A stretch of DNA of 64,000 nt from Nephrocerus scutellatus (lineage: Eukaryota; Arthropoda; Insecta; Diptera; Pipunculidae), in NCBI GenBank assembly GCA_947095585.1, contig OX352762.1, positions 113,428,930 through 113,492,929 on the forward strand. The letters are read 5' to 3'. The stretch's first letter is position 1. Every line of letters begins with the position of its first letter. A program made the position numbers and the translations under genes. Below, one piece after another: positions 37,205 to 45,781 of the stretch. The notes under the pieces are model-generated. The model had not been told where the DNA came from. It worked only from the letters and a program-made list of their open reading frames with translations, and made no database searches.

Positions 37205-37700
37205 TTGTGTCTTCTTTCTTATGTCGAGTACTTTTGGGACACCCTCGTAGCGCTCCCTGTCATCCCAAAACCGGCAATAATGGTCGTCATGAGCTTCCCA
37301 TCTAACTGCACTGCTATTTTGCAACCAATGGATCAAAATGTGATCAATTTAAAAAAAAAAAACTGTTGTATAAAAAATGTTTGTTTGTTGGCTCATCTTG
37401 TTGGAAGTGAGGAATCGGACTTAGAAACGACGATAAAGATGTTTAATTTGCGAGGTGCCGTTGGTTTTTTAGCTAACGCATGGAATAAGCTGCACCTCTA
37501 AACCCGTTGTAAAGTGTTGGAGCGTGATTATGTCACCGAACAGTGAATGGGAAGAAGAAGATGAACTTCCGTTGTGTAGCATCAAAGATCAATCCGTAGA
37601 ACATTGCAGAAATATTGAAAGCACTTCCAATTTAGTCCAAGAACTTACTCCCACTGACTGTAAGTGGGAGTAACTAACGAAGACGTCAACAATTGGATTT
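37205..37700 (+). pseudogene. pogo/Tigger-like DNA transposon relic
   Basis: PSNCTAILQPMDQNVI is the third catalytic block of pogo/Tigger DDE transposases. LRGAVGFLANAWNKL and an acidic C-terminal tail follow. The part upstream (catalytic core) is absent. The retrotransposon array starts 200 bp downstream. Confidence 0.78.
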
Positions 37701-37901
37701 CTAAAAACATAGATAGATAGCAAACTTCGTTAGAAATTAGCATTATATTTTTGTTTTACTAGCTGTTGAATGACTATTTAGCATTCTACGTGAATATTTT
37801 GATCTTTTGACATTATTAGCTCTGCTACATCTACTATGTTATGGCTGTTATCTTTTTCTACTATTATGTGACGACTGCCATCTTTTCCCGATTTTTGCAT
37901 T

Positions 37902-37905
37902 ATAT
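37902..37905. other. Target-site duplication, left (ATAT)
   Basis: Four bases before LTR 1, repeated at 54834-54837 after LTR 3. The 4-bp length is normal for Ty3/gypsy integrases. The site is AT-rich, so a chance match is possible. Confidence 0.75.
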
Positions 37906-39084
37906 TGTAACAGTCTTTTGCTCGGGTGACGCTCGCCGGTCACCCAGGGTTCTTTCTCCTTCTCGCTCGTCGTTACAAATTAAAAGATTGTTGGTTTTCG
38001 ATATAAAATTACAATTCTTCTTTATTTCTTGATCTCTTAGTCTATACGTACTTACATATAAATATACTTAAATAAACTTACGATACGTTGGTTTGTACGT
38101 ACTCGGTACGGGGAAACCAGGGGAACTTGATTGCAGCCGAGAGTATTCGACTGCGGAAAAGGGGGTTGATGGGCGGCTTCTGCTCTTTAAGTGGTTGCTA
38201 CTAGAGCACACGAGCAGCGTTCTACGGAACAGCGCGGTATAGTGAATTACTATACGAGTAAGCAAGCGAGGTCCGGGGGATAGCTACCACACTGGGAGCA
38301 AGCGGACTGCTTAGTGTCTTGTTAATTACAATATAGCGATACTACCTGGTTTTACAACCTCGATCGTTCGCTATACTGCAATAGACACAGTAAGTATGGG
38401 TGTACAACACAACAAAATTAGCCCGGTTTTACAACCTTGACAATTTTGTTATATTGACCTAGACAAAGAAAGTACGAGTATATAATGCAGCACAGTTGTC
38501 TGGTTTTACAACCTCGGCAACGTGTTACATTAATATGACTCGGCTAGCCTTGTCACCAAAAAAGGGGCTGTTCGTGGAGAACAGTAGTCAGCGAAAAGCT
38601 GTCGGTAAAGGGGGAATTTGCTGTGAACCACAACGCTTTCTTCCCTTTGAGTAGGTATAGCTGCCTTGCCGCAGTATAGTCTACTCTTGAATAGATTTTA
38701 CTACCGTGCCGTAGTATGTTCTATTCTAATTTTTGTTGATTGATTGGAGCATATAAGTGTGTCTTAATAGTTGAATTCCTTGGGAATTTTGTTTTCCCCT
38801 TTTTGGAAAAATTATTTGATTATAAATAATATCATTGATAAATTTCTATCATTCATTGGGCGAAAAACCCTTTTCCCGCAAAAAATAATTTCGTTGGTTC
38901 AACCGCCGGATTGAACCTTATACGTACTGCATACCGGCCGAGTACACTCGTATTGCGCTAAATTGATATAATGCAAAATAGGTTAATTTTGCATTATATA
39001 TCGAGTGACTGGGTTTGTTTTTGTATAGCAATTACTTTAGACATATGGTTTGTAGCGAAGTGGTATTTAACCAACTTCGTTACA
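37906..39084 (-). repeat. LTR 1 (3' LTR of the left copy), 1179 bp
   Basis: Begins TGTAAC and ends GTTACA, the inverted-repeat TG...CA termini of an LTR. It matches the LTR at 53655 in length and, by eye, in sequence. On the - strand an AATAAA polyadenylation signal lies at 38021-38026, about 115 nt before the element-sense end, so R/U5 would fall near 38000. The interior holds three 77-bp modules (38332-38532), two 40-bp hairpin modules (38649-38726) and a 14-bp perfect hairpin (38966-38999). The left flank is the ATAT target-site duplication; the right flank is the polypurine tract. Short open frames inside are not genes. Confidence 0.95.
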
Positions 39085-39096
39085 TTCCCCCCCTAC
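39085..39096 (-). promoter_or_regulatory. Polypurine tract, left copy
   Basis: On the - strand a GTAGGGGGGGAA run directly abuts the TGTAAC start of the 3' LTR, the expected place and composition for the plus-strand DNA primer. Confidence 0.85.
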
Positions 39097-39607
39097 TTCG
39101 GGGTGCGAAAAAGTATAAGACACACTTATAGGCTAGCAATGGGGTTTTTTTTTTTTTTATATATATATACTGGTTGGATAAGTATAACTTATAACTATTA
39201 TCGGTTTTCTTAATACAGTTTGTTTATATATCTATATATGTATATGTATATATCTGGTATTTTAAAGTAAAAAATGTTTATACATAAAAAAAATTTTCTC
39301 ATATGGTGTGGTCACTTATTTTTTTCTGGTATATTTGGGGTGGTCTGCGACCTTTATTGTCTCGTGCCGACACCTATATGAGTTACAAAAAGATGTGTGT
39401 GTGTTTCAAAAAAAACTGTGGGTGGGTTTATTATTTTTTTCCTTTCTTTCTTTTTTTTTTTCCCATTTAATAGTAATATGCTTAAGTTTATGTCTAGTGA
39501 TAATAGTTCCATTTATACAGGGTTTCTCTTCTTTTTTTTTGTGTGTGTGTTTTGTTGTTCTTTGTGTTTTTCTTTTCTGTGGTTTTGTATTTTTTCTTTT
39601 CTGTGGT

Positions 39608-39644
<37 letters not shown>

Positions 39645-39942
39645 TATTTTTTTTTTTTATTTTTTTTGTATATTTTTTTTTTTTCTTTTGAGCAAAAGTA
39701 ACAATCGGTAATAAGTAGTTTAATAGTTTAATAAGTATGATAATAGTAATAAGTGTGATAATAGTAGTAAGTATTGTAATTTATAATAGTAATAAGTAGG
39801 TTTAATTAATAGTAATAAGTATAATAGTAGTAAGTAGAAAAATATATAGTAGTAATAAGTATTAATAAGTATGATAATAACAAAAAGATTTTATAATAAA
39901 AATATATGAACAGAAGGAATGCTGTCTTCTAATTGCTGTCTT
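39085..39942 (-). other. 3' untranslated region of left copy, A/T-rich simple repeats
   Basis: Between the pol stop and the 3' LTR there is no env-like frame. It holds a long T tract (about 39607-39695 on + strand, A-rich in element sense), a GTAATA-like repetitive stretch (39710-39890) and the polypurine tract. Short lysine- or phenylalanine-rich frames here are artefacts of the homopolymer. The counterpart is 46939-47815, longer by about 19 T. Confidence 0.85.
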
Positions 39943-42900
39943 TTAATTGTTGTTAATGTTGCTGGGCTGGTGGGCGTCATCTTGGATGATCGTCATGGCG
40001 CTCCCTGCGCATCTTAGCAGGATAGTGTGGTCTGGGTGGTGACTTCCGTAGATTCTTCCTCTGGGTCCGGTGATTCGAAATCTCTTGGGGGTTGTTGGAA
40101 TGAGAACGCCCTCGAAGGCCTCAGGGTCGAAGTGATTACTCTTCTCGAGGGTTATGAACCTCGTCATTGGTAGTTTCTGTGTTGCTTTGGGGGGGTTTGT
40201 AGTGGTATTGGTGTTGGGGTTGGTTGTTTGGGTTGGGTTATCGGTAAGCGGTTGGGTGGCGTTGGAGGGAGGTTTGTTTAGGGTTAGGTTATCTGTAGGT
40301 GGTTGGGTGTTGTTGGAGGGGGGTTGGTTTAGGGTTCGGCTTTGGGTTTTCTGGTTTAGGCTATTTTGTTGGATGGTCCGGTGGGCGATTCTGGGTCCTT
40401 TGGTGGTTTGAGCGGTGGTGGGTCGGGGTTTGCCCCACTGAAGCGGGGTGGCCGCATCATTCTTGATGCTGGGTGCCAATGCTGTCAGCCGCTGTAGCTC
40501 GTGTACTGTAAGTGGCCGGTTAGGGGGTGGTGGCCGTTTCTTCCACTTGATGTTTCGGAGCTGTTGTTTGGCGGTAGTTGTTGTTGTTGGTGGTGCCAAT
40601 ACAGGGCGTGGTCTGGTGCGGCGGTGGGCTCCCGGTTCCGGATTTTCGCCGAGAAATTTGGTGCGATGTTGTTCCGTTGCCATCGTGACTGGTACTGGTG
40701 TTGCTGAGTGGCCAGTGGTGTTGATCATACCTGAGGTTTGATCTTCGTCTATGGTAGGGGTATCGGGTAGTTGCTTTAAATCCTTCACATGGGCGGTTAT
40801 TGTTTTGTTTTTTTCTCCCTCTAGGATGCATATGACGGGGGATGGTTTTTTGGAGACTCGGTACGGTCCAATAAATCGAGGTGCTAATTTAGCGGCGAAA
40901 TTTTGCGTGGCTGAGGAGAGTGGTCGGTGTCGGTAATAGACCATTTCCCCGATTGCTGGTGTCCATGGGCGTCGACGGAGGTCATAATATTTTTTTTGTG
41001 TATTAAACGCTTTGGCCAGGTTATGCTTGACCAGGGCCAGGATTTCGTTTAGCATGGTGATGCGTTCTGGTGTGTCAGGTTCTTTGTTGAGTGGTATATC
41101 TGGGGTGGTAGGGAGCCGTAATTCGCGACCGAAATTAAGATAGGCTGCGGAATAACCGGTGGTTTCGTTGTGACTGGTGTTGATGGCTAACATAAACTCT
41201 GGTAGATATTCGTCCCATCGCCTGTGGTCGGTTCTGACGTACTGTGAGATCATTGTTTTTATCACACGATTCATCCGTTCGGTTGGGTTCGCTTGCGGGG
41301 TATACGGTGGGGTAAATCTTTGCTTAATTTGTAGTTGCAATAGTAGGGTCTGGAATTGTTTGCTCCGGTATTGCGTGCCATTATCGGTGATCAGGATTTT
41401 GGGGCAGCCATACCGGCTGAGTATACGTTCTTTGAATCCTTTGATGAGGGCAGGAGTAGTTGCGTCACGGAGAGCCAGGAATTCTGTCCATTTGGAAAAC
41501 TTGTCGTAAAAGACCAGGATCATGGTGTTTCCTTTTGCCGATCGTGGGAGCGGGCCTATAAAATCGGAGCATACGATTTCCCATGGATGGCTTGCGGTGG
41601 TTACGTGCATCTCCCCTGCAGGTTTTCGGGTCGGGACTTTGTACTCGAGACACGTGGGGCACCGTCGAACGAATCGCGCGGTATCGCGATATAGCCCGGG
41701 CCAGTAATAGGTTTTTGCGATTCTGGTAATGGTTTTGGCAATTCCCATATGGCCTGCGGTCACATCCGTGTGATTTTCGTGCATGATCTGTCGGCGAAGT
41801 GGCTTGGGGACGCAAATTTTCCAGGCGGACGTGGTGGCTTCGGTATAACTAGTGGGGGTGAATATATGTCGGTAGAGGGTTTTTTCCACGACCTGATATT
41901 CCGGGTTTTCCTCGGGTTTCGTTGTGACGGATTTTATCTTGGCATCGTACCATGGGCATGTTTCGGTTATTGGTAGTATAAGTCTAAGGGGTTTTCCGTT
42001 TGGGTGTCGAGATAGTACATCAGCCACGGTGTTGGATGATCCCTTTCGGTACCGGATTTCATAATCGTGTTGCTGGAGTTCGATGGCCCAGCGTGCTAGT
42101 CGTCCTGAGGGGTTATCGATATTATGCAACCATTTTAGAGACTGATGGTCGGTATGTACTATAAAGTGGTACCCTTCTAGATATGGACGCATCTTTCGGA
42201 TTCCCCAGACCACCGCTAGACATTCTCGCTCTGTGACCGAGTAGTTCCGTTCTGCGTCGTTGAGCGTTCGGCTGGCATAGGCGATTACCTTTTCCTGATT
42301 ATTGATTGTTTGCCAGAGTACTGCACCGAGACCATCGGCACTGGCGTCTGTCTGTAGGACGAACGGGCGGGTGAAATCGGGGCAAGCAAGTATTGGTGCT
42401 TCGGTTAATTTTGTTTTTAACATTTCAAAGGCTTTCTTCTGGTCTTCTCCCCATGACCATTTCTGAGTTTTCTTTAACAATCTGGTAAGCGGTGCGGTTA
42501 TGGTCGAGAAGTTCGGTACAAAACGTCGATACCAGGATGCTATGCCGATGATTCGCCGGAGTTCTTTTATATTTCGTGGTGCCATGAGGGTTTTTACGGC
42601 TTCAATTTTGCTTGGGTCGGTATGTATGCCATGTCTGTTCACCATATGGCCGAGGTAACGCATCTCGGTTTTTCCAAATTCGCATTTGTCGGGATTTATT
42701 TTAAGTTTTGCCATTCTCAGTCGTCGGAATACTTCTTTTAACGCTGCCATGTGTTCTGAAAAGGTGCGCCCGATGATGATAATGTCGTCTAGATAGGCGA
42801 AAGCGTGCGGCTCTAGCTCGGGGCTGATTATCTTGTCGAGTAGTCGTTGGAAAGTGGCAGGAGCGGAGTGAAGTCCAAACGGCATGACTTTCCATTGGAA

Positions 42901-43755
42901 AAGTCCTCTCCCAGGGACTGTAAAAGCGGTACACGGGCGGCTGGTTGGTTTTAGTGGTATTTGCCAATAACCTTGCTTTAAATCGATTGTTGAAATATAT
43001 CTAGCTCCCTTTAGTTTGTCCAGTACGTGGTTGATTTGTGGTAGAGGGTATGCGTCTTTGATAGAGAGTTCATTTAATTGACGGTAGTCTACGCATAGCC
43101 TCCACGTGCCTTGTTTTTTCTTTACTAGGACTATCGGAGAGCTATAGGGGCTATTTGATGGTTCGATTTTGTTTTCTGCTAATAGCTGGTCTATTTCTTG
43201 ATTGATGATTGCCTGCATGGCGGGATTTCTTGGCATGTATCGTTGCTTAAATGGGCGTTGATGCTTAAGCCGTATTTCATGTTCTGTGATGTCGGTTGGT
43301 CCTTTCAGCTTTTCAAACGTGGGTATTTCGGTTGCCAGGAGTTTCTTCAGTTGTTGTTCTTCGGAAAAGAGGCTTTGGATAACTGGTCGGCCAGGCTGGG
43401 TTCGAGCTGTTATTGTCTCATTACCGCATTTTATGGTAAATCCGAACTTGGACAAAAAGTCGGTTCCTATCAGGATTTTGTCCATGAGTTCCGGTATGTA
43501 CACGAACTCGTGCGTAAAGGTGCGTCCCTCCCATGTTAATTTTGTCGTATACGCCTGGTGGGCGGTAATAGTGGACTTATCGGCTAAAGCGAAAGTCATG
43601 GCTATCGGTCGGGCTGGTACTCGGTTAGCTTTACAGATTCGATGTATGGTTTTTCCGATGCATGACCTTCCGGCCCCGGTGTCGATGACGGCGTTGTATT
43701 GGTGATTATAAAAGGATATGGGTAATGTATATGAGGCGTGGCTGAGGGTAGTCAA
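39943..43755 (-). CDS. pol: Pol polyprotein (PR-RT-RNase H-IN) of the left copy
   Basis: An intact 1270-codon frame. Counting from the TTG at 43755: aspartic protease with DTGA at 25-28 and ILIGTDFL near 94; reverse transcriptase about 180-370 with LPQ...YWQIPL and YLDD at 321-324; RNase H about 463-585 with candidate acids D470, E511, D536 and D580; integrase zinc module with H662/H669 and C699/C702; integrase core D731, D791, E826 (34 residues between the last two). A GPY-type module follows near 960, then a long Thr/Pro/Asn-rich tail without a chromodomain. The first codon is not ATG. The frame is open back to 43809, overlaps gag by about 43 nt and lies in the -1 frame, so expression by frameshifting is expected. 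No env follows. Confidence 0.95.
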   Translation of the reverse strand: MTTLSHASYTLPISFYNHQYNAVIDTGAGRSCIGKTIHRICKANRVPARPIAMTFALADKSTITAHQAYTTKLTWEGRTFTHEFVYIPELMDKILIGTDFLSKFGFTIKCGNETITARTQPGRPVIQSLFSEEQQLKKLLATEIPTFEKLKGPTDITEHEIRLKHQRPFKQRYMPRNPAMQAIINQEIDQLLAENKIEPSNSPYSSPIVLVKKKQGTWRLCVDYRQLNELSIKDAYPLPQINHVLDKLKGARYISTIDLKQGYWQIPLKPTSRPCTAFTVPGRGLFQWKVMPFGLHSAPATFQRLLDKIISPELEPHAFAYLDDIIIIGRTFSEHMAALKEVFRRLRMAKLKINPDKCEFGKTEMRYLGHMVNRHGIHTDPSKIEAVKTLMAPRNIKELRRIIGIASWYRRFVPNFSTITAPLTRLLKKTQKWSWGEDQKKAFEMLKTKLTEAPILACPDFTRPFVLQTDASADGLGAVLWQTINNQEKVIAYASRTLNDAERNYSVTERECLAVVWGIRKMRPYLEGYHFIVHTDHQSLKWLHNIDNPSGRLARWAIELQQHDYEIRYRKGSSNTVADVLSRHPNGKPLRLILPITETCPWYDAKIKSVTTKPEENPEYQVVEKTLYRHIFTPTSYTEATTSAWKICVPKPLRRQIMHENHTDVTAGHMGIAKTITRIAKTYYWPGLYRDTARFVRRCPTCLEYKVPTRKPAGEMHVTTASHPWEIVCSDFIGPLPRSAKGNTMILVFYDKFSKWTEFLALRDATTPALIKGFKERILSRYGCPKILITDNGTQYRSKQFQTLLLQLQIKQRFTPPYTPQANPTERMNRVIKTMISQYVRTDHRRWDEYLPEFMLAINTSHNETTGYSAAYLNFGRELRLPTTPDIPLNKEPDTPERITMLNEILALVKHNLAKAFNTQKKYYDLRRRPWTPAIGEMVYYRHRPLSSATQNFAAKLAPRFIGPYRVSKKPSPVICILEGEKNKTITAHVKDLKQLPDTPTIDEDQTSGMINTTGHSATPVPVTMATEQHRTKFLGENPEPGAHRRTRPRPVLAPPTTTTTAKQQLRNIKWKKRPPPPNRPLTVHELQRLTALAPSIKNDAATPLQWGKPRPTTAQTTKGPRIAHRTIQQNSLNQKTQSRTLNQPPSNNTQPPTDNLTLNKPPSNATQPLTDNPTQTTNPNTNTTTNPPKATQKLPMTRFITLEKSNHFDPEAFEGVLIPTTPKRFRITGPRGRIYGSHHPDHTILLRCAGSAMTIIQDDAHQPSNINNN

Positions 43756-43766
43756 GGTGGGGGCGT

Positions 43767-45329
43767 CTAATGCCTCACAAGATTGGACGGCCCGTTGACG
43801 TTTCCCGGTCTACATTGGCAGTGGCGGGTCTGTATCCCCTGAGTGCCGCAGTATGAGCAGAAAAGTAGGCGTGGTTGTTGACAATGCTTCCGCAGGTGTC
43901 CAGGCTGACTACATGCCCAACAGTGGGTTTTTCGCTCGTATGCGCTGGTTGGTGTTGCACTACTGGTGTGCGACGGATGTGAATATATGGAGTTCGTGGT
44001 AGAGGTCCGGTGGTTGGCATTGCTGGTGTGTGACGGGTATGAATGTGTTACATCGTTGGTCACTGGTTGGTACGACGATGTGACATTGCTGGTGTGCGAC
44101 GGGTATAAATGTGTTACATCGTTGGCCACTGGTTGATACGATGGTGTGACATTGCTGGTGTGCGACGGGTATAAATGTGTTACATCGTTGGCCACTGGTT
44201 GATACGATGGTGTGACATTGCTGGTGTGCGACGGGTATATTGTATTATTTGCCATTAGATCTAGTGGCAGAATTGGTCGAGCGGACTGGATGGGCAGCTG
44301 CTGTGATGTGGCTACGGGTTGCGGTGCTGGTTGACTGTATTGTACTTGTGGACGAAATGGCAGTGCGGTAGAACGAAATGGCGGAACGGCGGGACGGAGT
44401 GGCAATGGCCGATTTTGCGGTTGAGTGAGTCGTGAGACAGGTTGTTCTGCCATTAAACATTCGAAATCTTCGATCAGGATGGTTAAGTCGGACAACGTGC
44501 TGAACTCCCTTCGCTTGATGTAATGCCGGTAGTCGGGTCGTAGATTGTCATAGATTCTATCGAGTTTCTCTTCAGCGGTCATGGTGGTATGCCATCGCAT
44601 CAGGGCTTGAATCGATGTGAGAAATTCTTTGCCCTTTTCTCGGTGGTTTTGTGTACGACTCCGAATGCGATCCAGTAGTTGGGTGTAGAAACGTGGTGGT
44701 AAAAAAAAACGGCGCAGTTCTTCGCTAAATGCTTTCCAATTAACTAATAGCTCTTTGCTATTCCGGTACCACACCAACGCGTTCCCTTTCAGCAACTCGG
44801 GAAGAGTCCGGACGATGCGATCGAGAGGTACTTGATAACACTCGGCCAATTCTTCAACACGTTCCAAGAACTCCAGTGGATTATTTGTACCGCCGTCGTA
44901 CCTCACATTCCATTTTCGTACTTTGTCCATAATGTCTGCGTCGGATAATCGGTATGCGAAAGTTGGTGGAGAGCGCGCATCTACTGCTTGTGCGGTACTT
45001 GTATCTACTTCTGCGTACATCTTGGGCGAGGTTTCGTAAATCTGACCAGTCGGCTGTGCTACGCGCAATTCCTCTTTCATTTCGGTTTTCTTCTGTGAAG
45101 TACCTGTATCTACTTCTGGGTAGATGATGGCCGGTATTTCGCTTCCTTTTTTGGTCGGGGTTAATTTTTCGGTTGGTTTCGTTGTTTTGATCTCAGCGCT
45201 TAACCTTTTCCGTAGTTCATCAACAGTGCCTGTGGAGTCGATGCCACGACGCTCCAACTCGTTGACTAGTTCTTCTTTACGGAGAGAGTACACCGCAGAG
45301 GCATTAATCTCAGGCTCTAGTGTAGCCAT
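43767..45329 (-). CDS. gag: Gag of the left LTR retrotransposon copy
   Basis: A 520-codon structural protein that would form the virus-like particle and bind RNA. Residues about 12-48 resemble a SAP-type helix-extension-helix. Residues about 135-290 look like the Ty3/gypsy gag capsid region (WNVRYDG, PLEFLERVEEL, LVWYRN). A proline/glutamine-rich linker follows at about 300-350. Four tandem copies of a 22-residue unit start at Y365, Y387, Y409 and Y431 with YPSHTSN. A CX2CX4HX4C zinc knuckle lies at C470-C473-H478-C483. A second knuckle at C491-C494-C504 has isoleucine at the histidine position, though H503 lies beside the last cysteine. The ATG at 45329 follows the structured leader. A GGGAAAC slippery site at 43800-43806 precedes the TAG by ten codons and should feed ribosomes into pol. 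Confidence 0.95.
   Translation of the reverse strand: MATLEPEINASAVYSLRKEELVNELERRGIDSTGTVDELRKRLSAEIKTTKPTEKLTPTKKGSEIPAIIYPEVDTGTSQKKTEMKEELRVAQPTGQIYETSPKMYAEVDTSTAQAVDARSPPTFAYRLSDADIMDKVRKWNVRYDGGTNNPLEFLERVEELAECYQVPLDRIVRTLPELLKGNALVWYRNSKELLVNWKAFSEELRRFFLPPRFYTQLLDRIRSRTQNHREKGKEFLTSIQALMRWHTTMTAEEKLDRIYDNLRPDYRHYIKRREFSTLSDLTILIEDFECLMAEQPVSRLTQPQNRPLPLRPAVPPFRSTALPFRPQVQYSQPAPQPVATSQQLPIQSARPILPLDLMANNTIYPSHTSNVTPSYQPVANDVTHLYPSHTSNVTPSYQPVANDVTHLYPSHTSNVTSSYQPVTNDVTHSYPSHTSNANHRTSTTNSIYSHPSHTSSATPTSAYERKTHCWACSQPGHLRKHCQQPRLLFCSYCGTQGIQTRHCQCRPGNVNGPSNLVRH
43800..43806 (-). promoter_or_regulatory. Candidate -1 ribosomal frameshift site, left copy
   Basis: On the - strand GGGAAAC is read in the gag frame as ..G GGA AAC, an exact X XXY YYZ heptamer. 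It sits ten codons before the gag TAG (43767-43769) and inside the only stretch where gag and pol frames are both open (43767-43809). A one-base backward slip leads into the pol frame. No downstream pseudoknot was worked out. Confidence 0.8.
43974..44237 (-). repeat. 66-bp tandem repeats inside gag, left copy
   Basis: Codes the four 22-residue YPSHTSN units of Gag. The second and third units are nearly identical at DNA level, pointing to recent expansion. The right copy has the same array at 51847-52110. Confidence 0.9.
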
Positions 45330-45519
45330 TTGAAAGGTAGATGTGTTTAATTTCTGAATTTGGACACTCCCCGGTTGGTGTTCAGTCTATTGTCAGTGGT
45401 GACGCCTTCACCAATAAATTGTTACACCAATCTACTTTCGGCTACCTGGTGGGTGTCTCGGTTATCGGGTTGTCGGCTCGGGTATATATATATATATTTT
45501 ATATGCTTAAATAGTTTCC

Positions 45520-45761
45520 AGTTAGACGGTAATACGATTTTTTTTCTAATCGTATGGTATTTTAGGCTTGTCTAGCTGCTGGTTGGACGGTGATACAACT
45601 ATTCTAGTTGTCTGGTATTATATGCTTATCTAATACATATGCTTATCTAATTTCTGGTCGGACGGTGATACGACTATTCTAGTCGTCTGGTATTATATGC
45701 TTATCTAATACATATGCTTATCTAATTTCTGGTCGGACGGTGATACGACTATTCTAGTCGT
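45520..45761 (-). repeat. Leader repeats: 75-bp modules with conserved hairpins, left copy
   Basis: Three 75-bp units start at 45581, 45656 and 45731 (last one truncated by the primer binding site), with a degenerate unit before them from about 45520. Each contains a 7-bp hairpin with a 3-nt loop: ACAACTA/TAGTTGT at 45595-45611, and ACGACTA/TAGTCGT at 45670-45686 and 45745-45761. The unit-1 arms differ from the others by a paired change that keeps the stem. This is untranslated leader RNA between the primer binding site and gag. Confidence 0.9.
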
Positions 45762-45777
45762 CCCTGCTCGGGCGCCA
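45760..45777 (-). promoter_or_regulatory. Primer binding site (tRNA-Lys type), left copy
   Basis: On the - strand, four bases after the 5' LTR end, the sequence is TGGCGCCCGAGCAGGGAC. It is complementary to the 3' end of a tRNA-Lys(UUU)-type molecule apart from one A-to-G change, which would still pair as G-U. Minus-strand DNA synthesis would start here. The last two bases overlap the third leader hairpin (45745-45761). Confidence 0.85.
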
Positions 45778-45781
45778 AATT

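Noticed and set aside
37841..38265. Short open frames in and beside the LTR (for example 65 codons at 38068-38265, repeated at 45944 and 53817)
   Set aside because: They repeat only because the LTR repeats, lie over paired modules and control sequences, and show no protein features.
39308..39711. Phe-rich frames of up to 133 codons near 39.3-39.7 kb and 47.2-47.6 kb
   Set aside because: Produced by the T homopolymer in the 3' untranslated region.
40154..41976. Plus-strand frames of 60-140 codons opposite gag and pol
   Set aside because: Shadows of the intact pol frame on the other strand; composition follows the antisense of pol codons.
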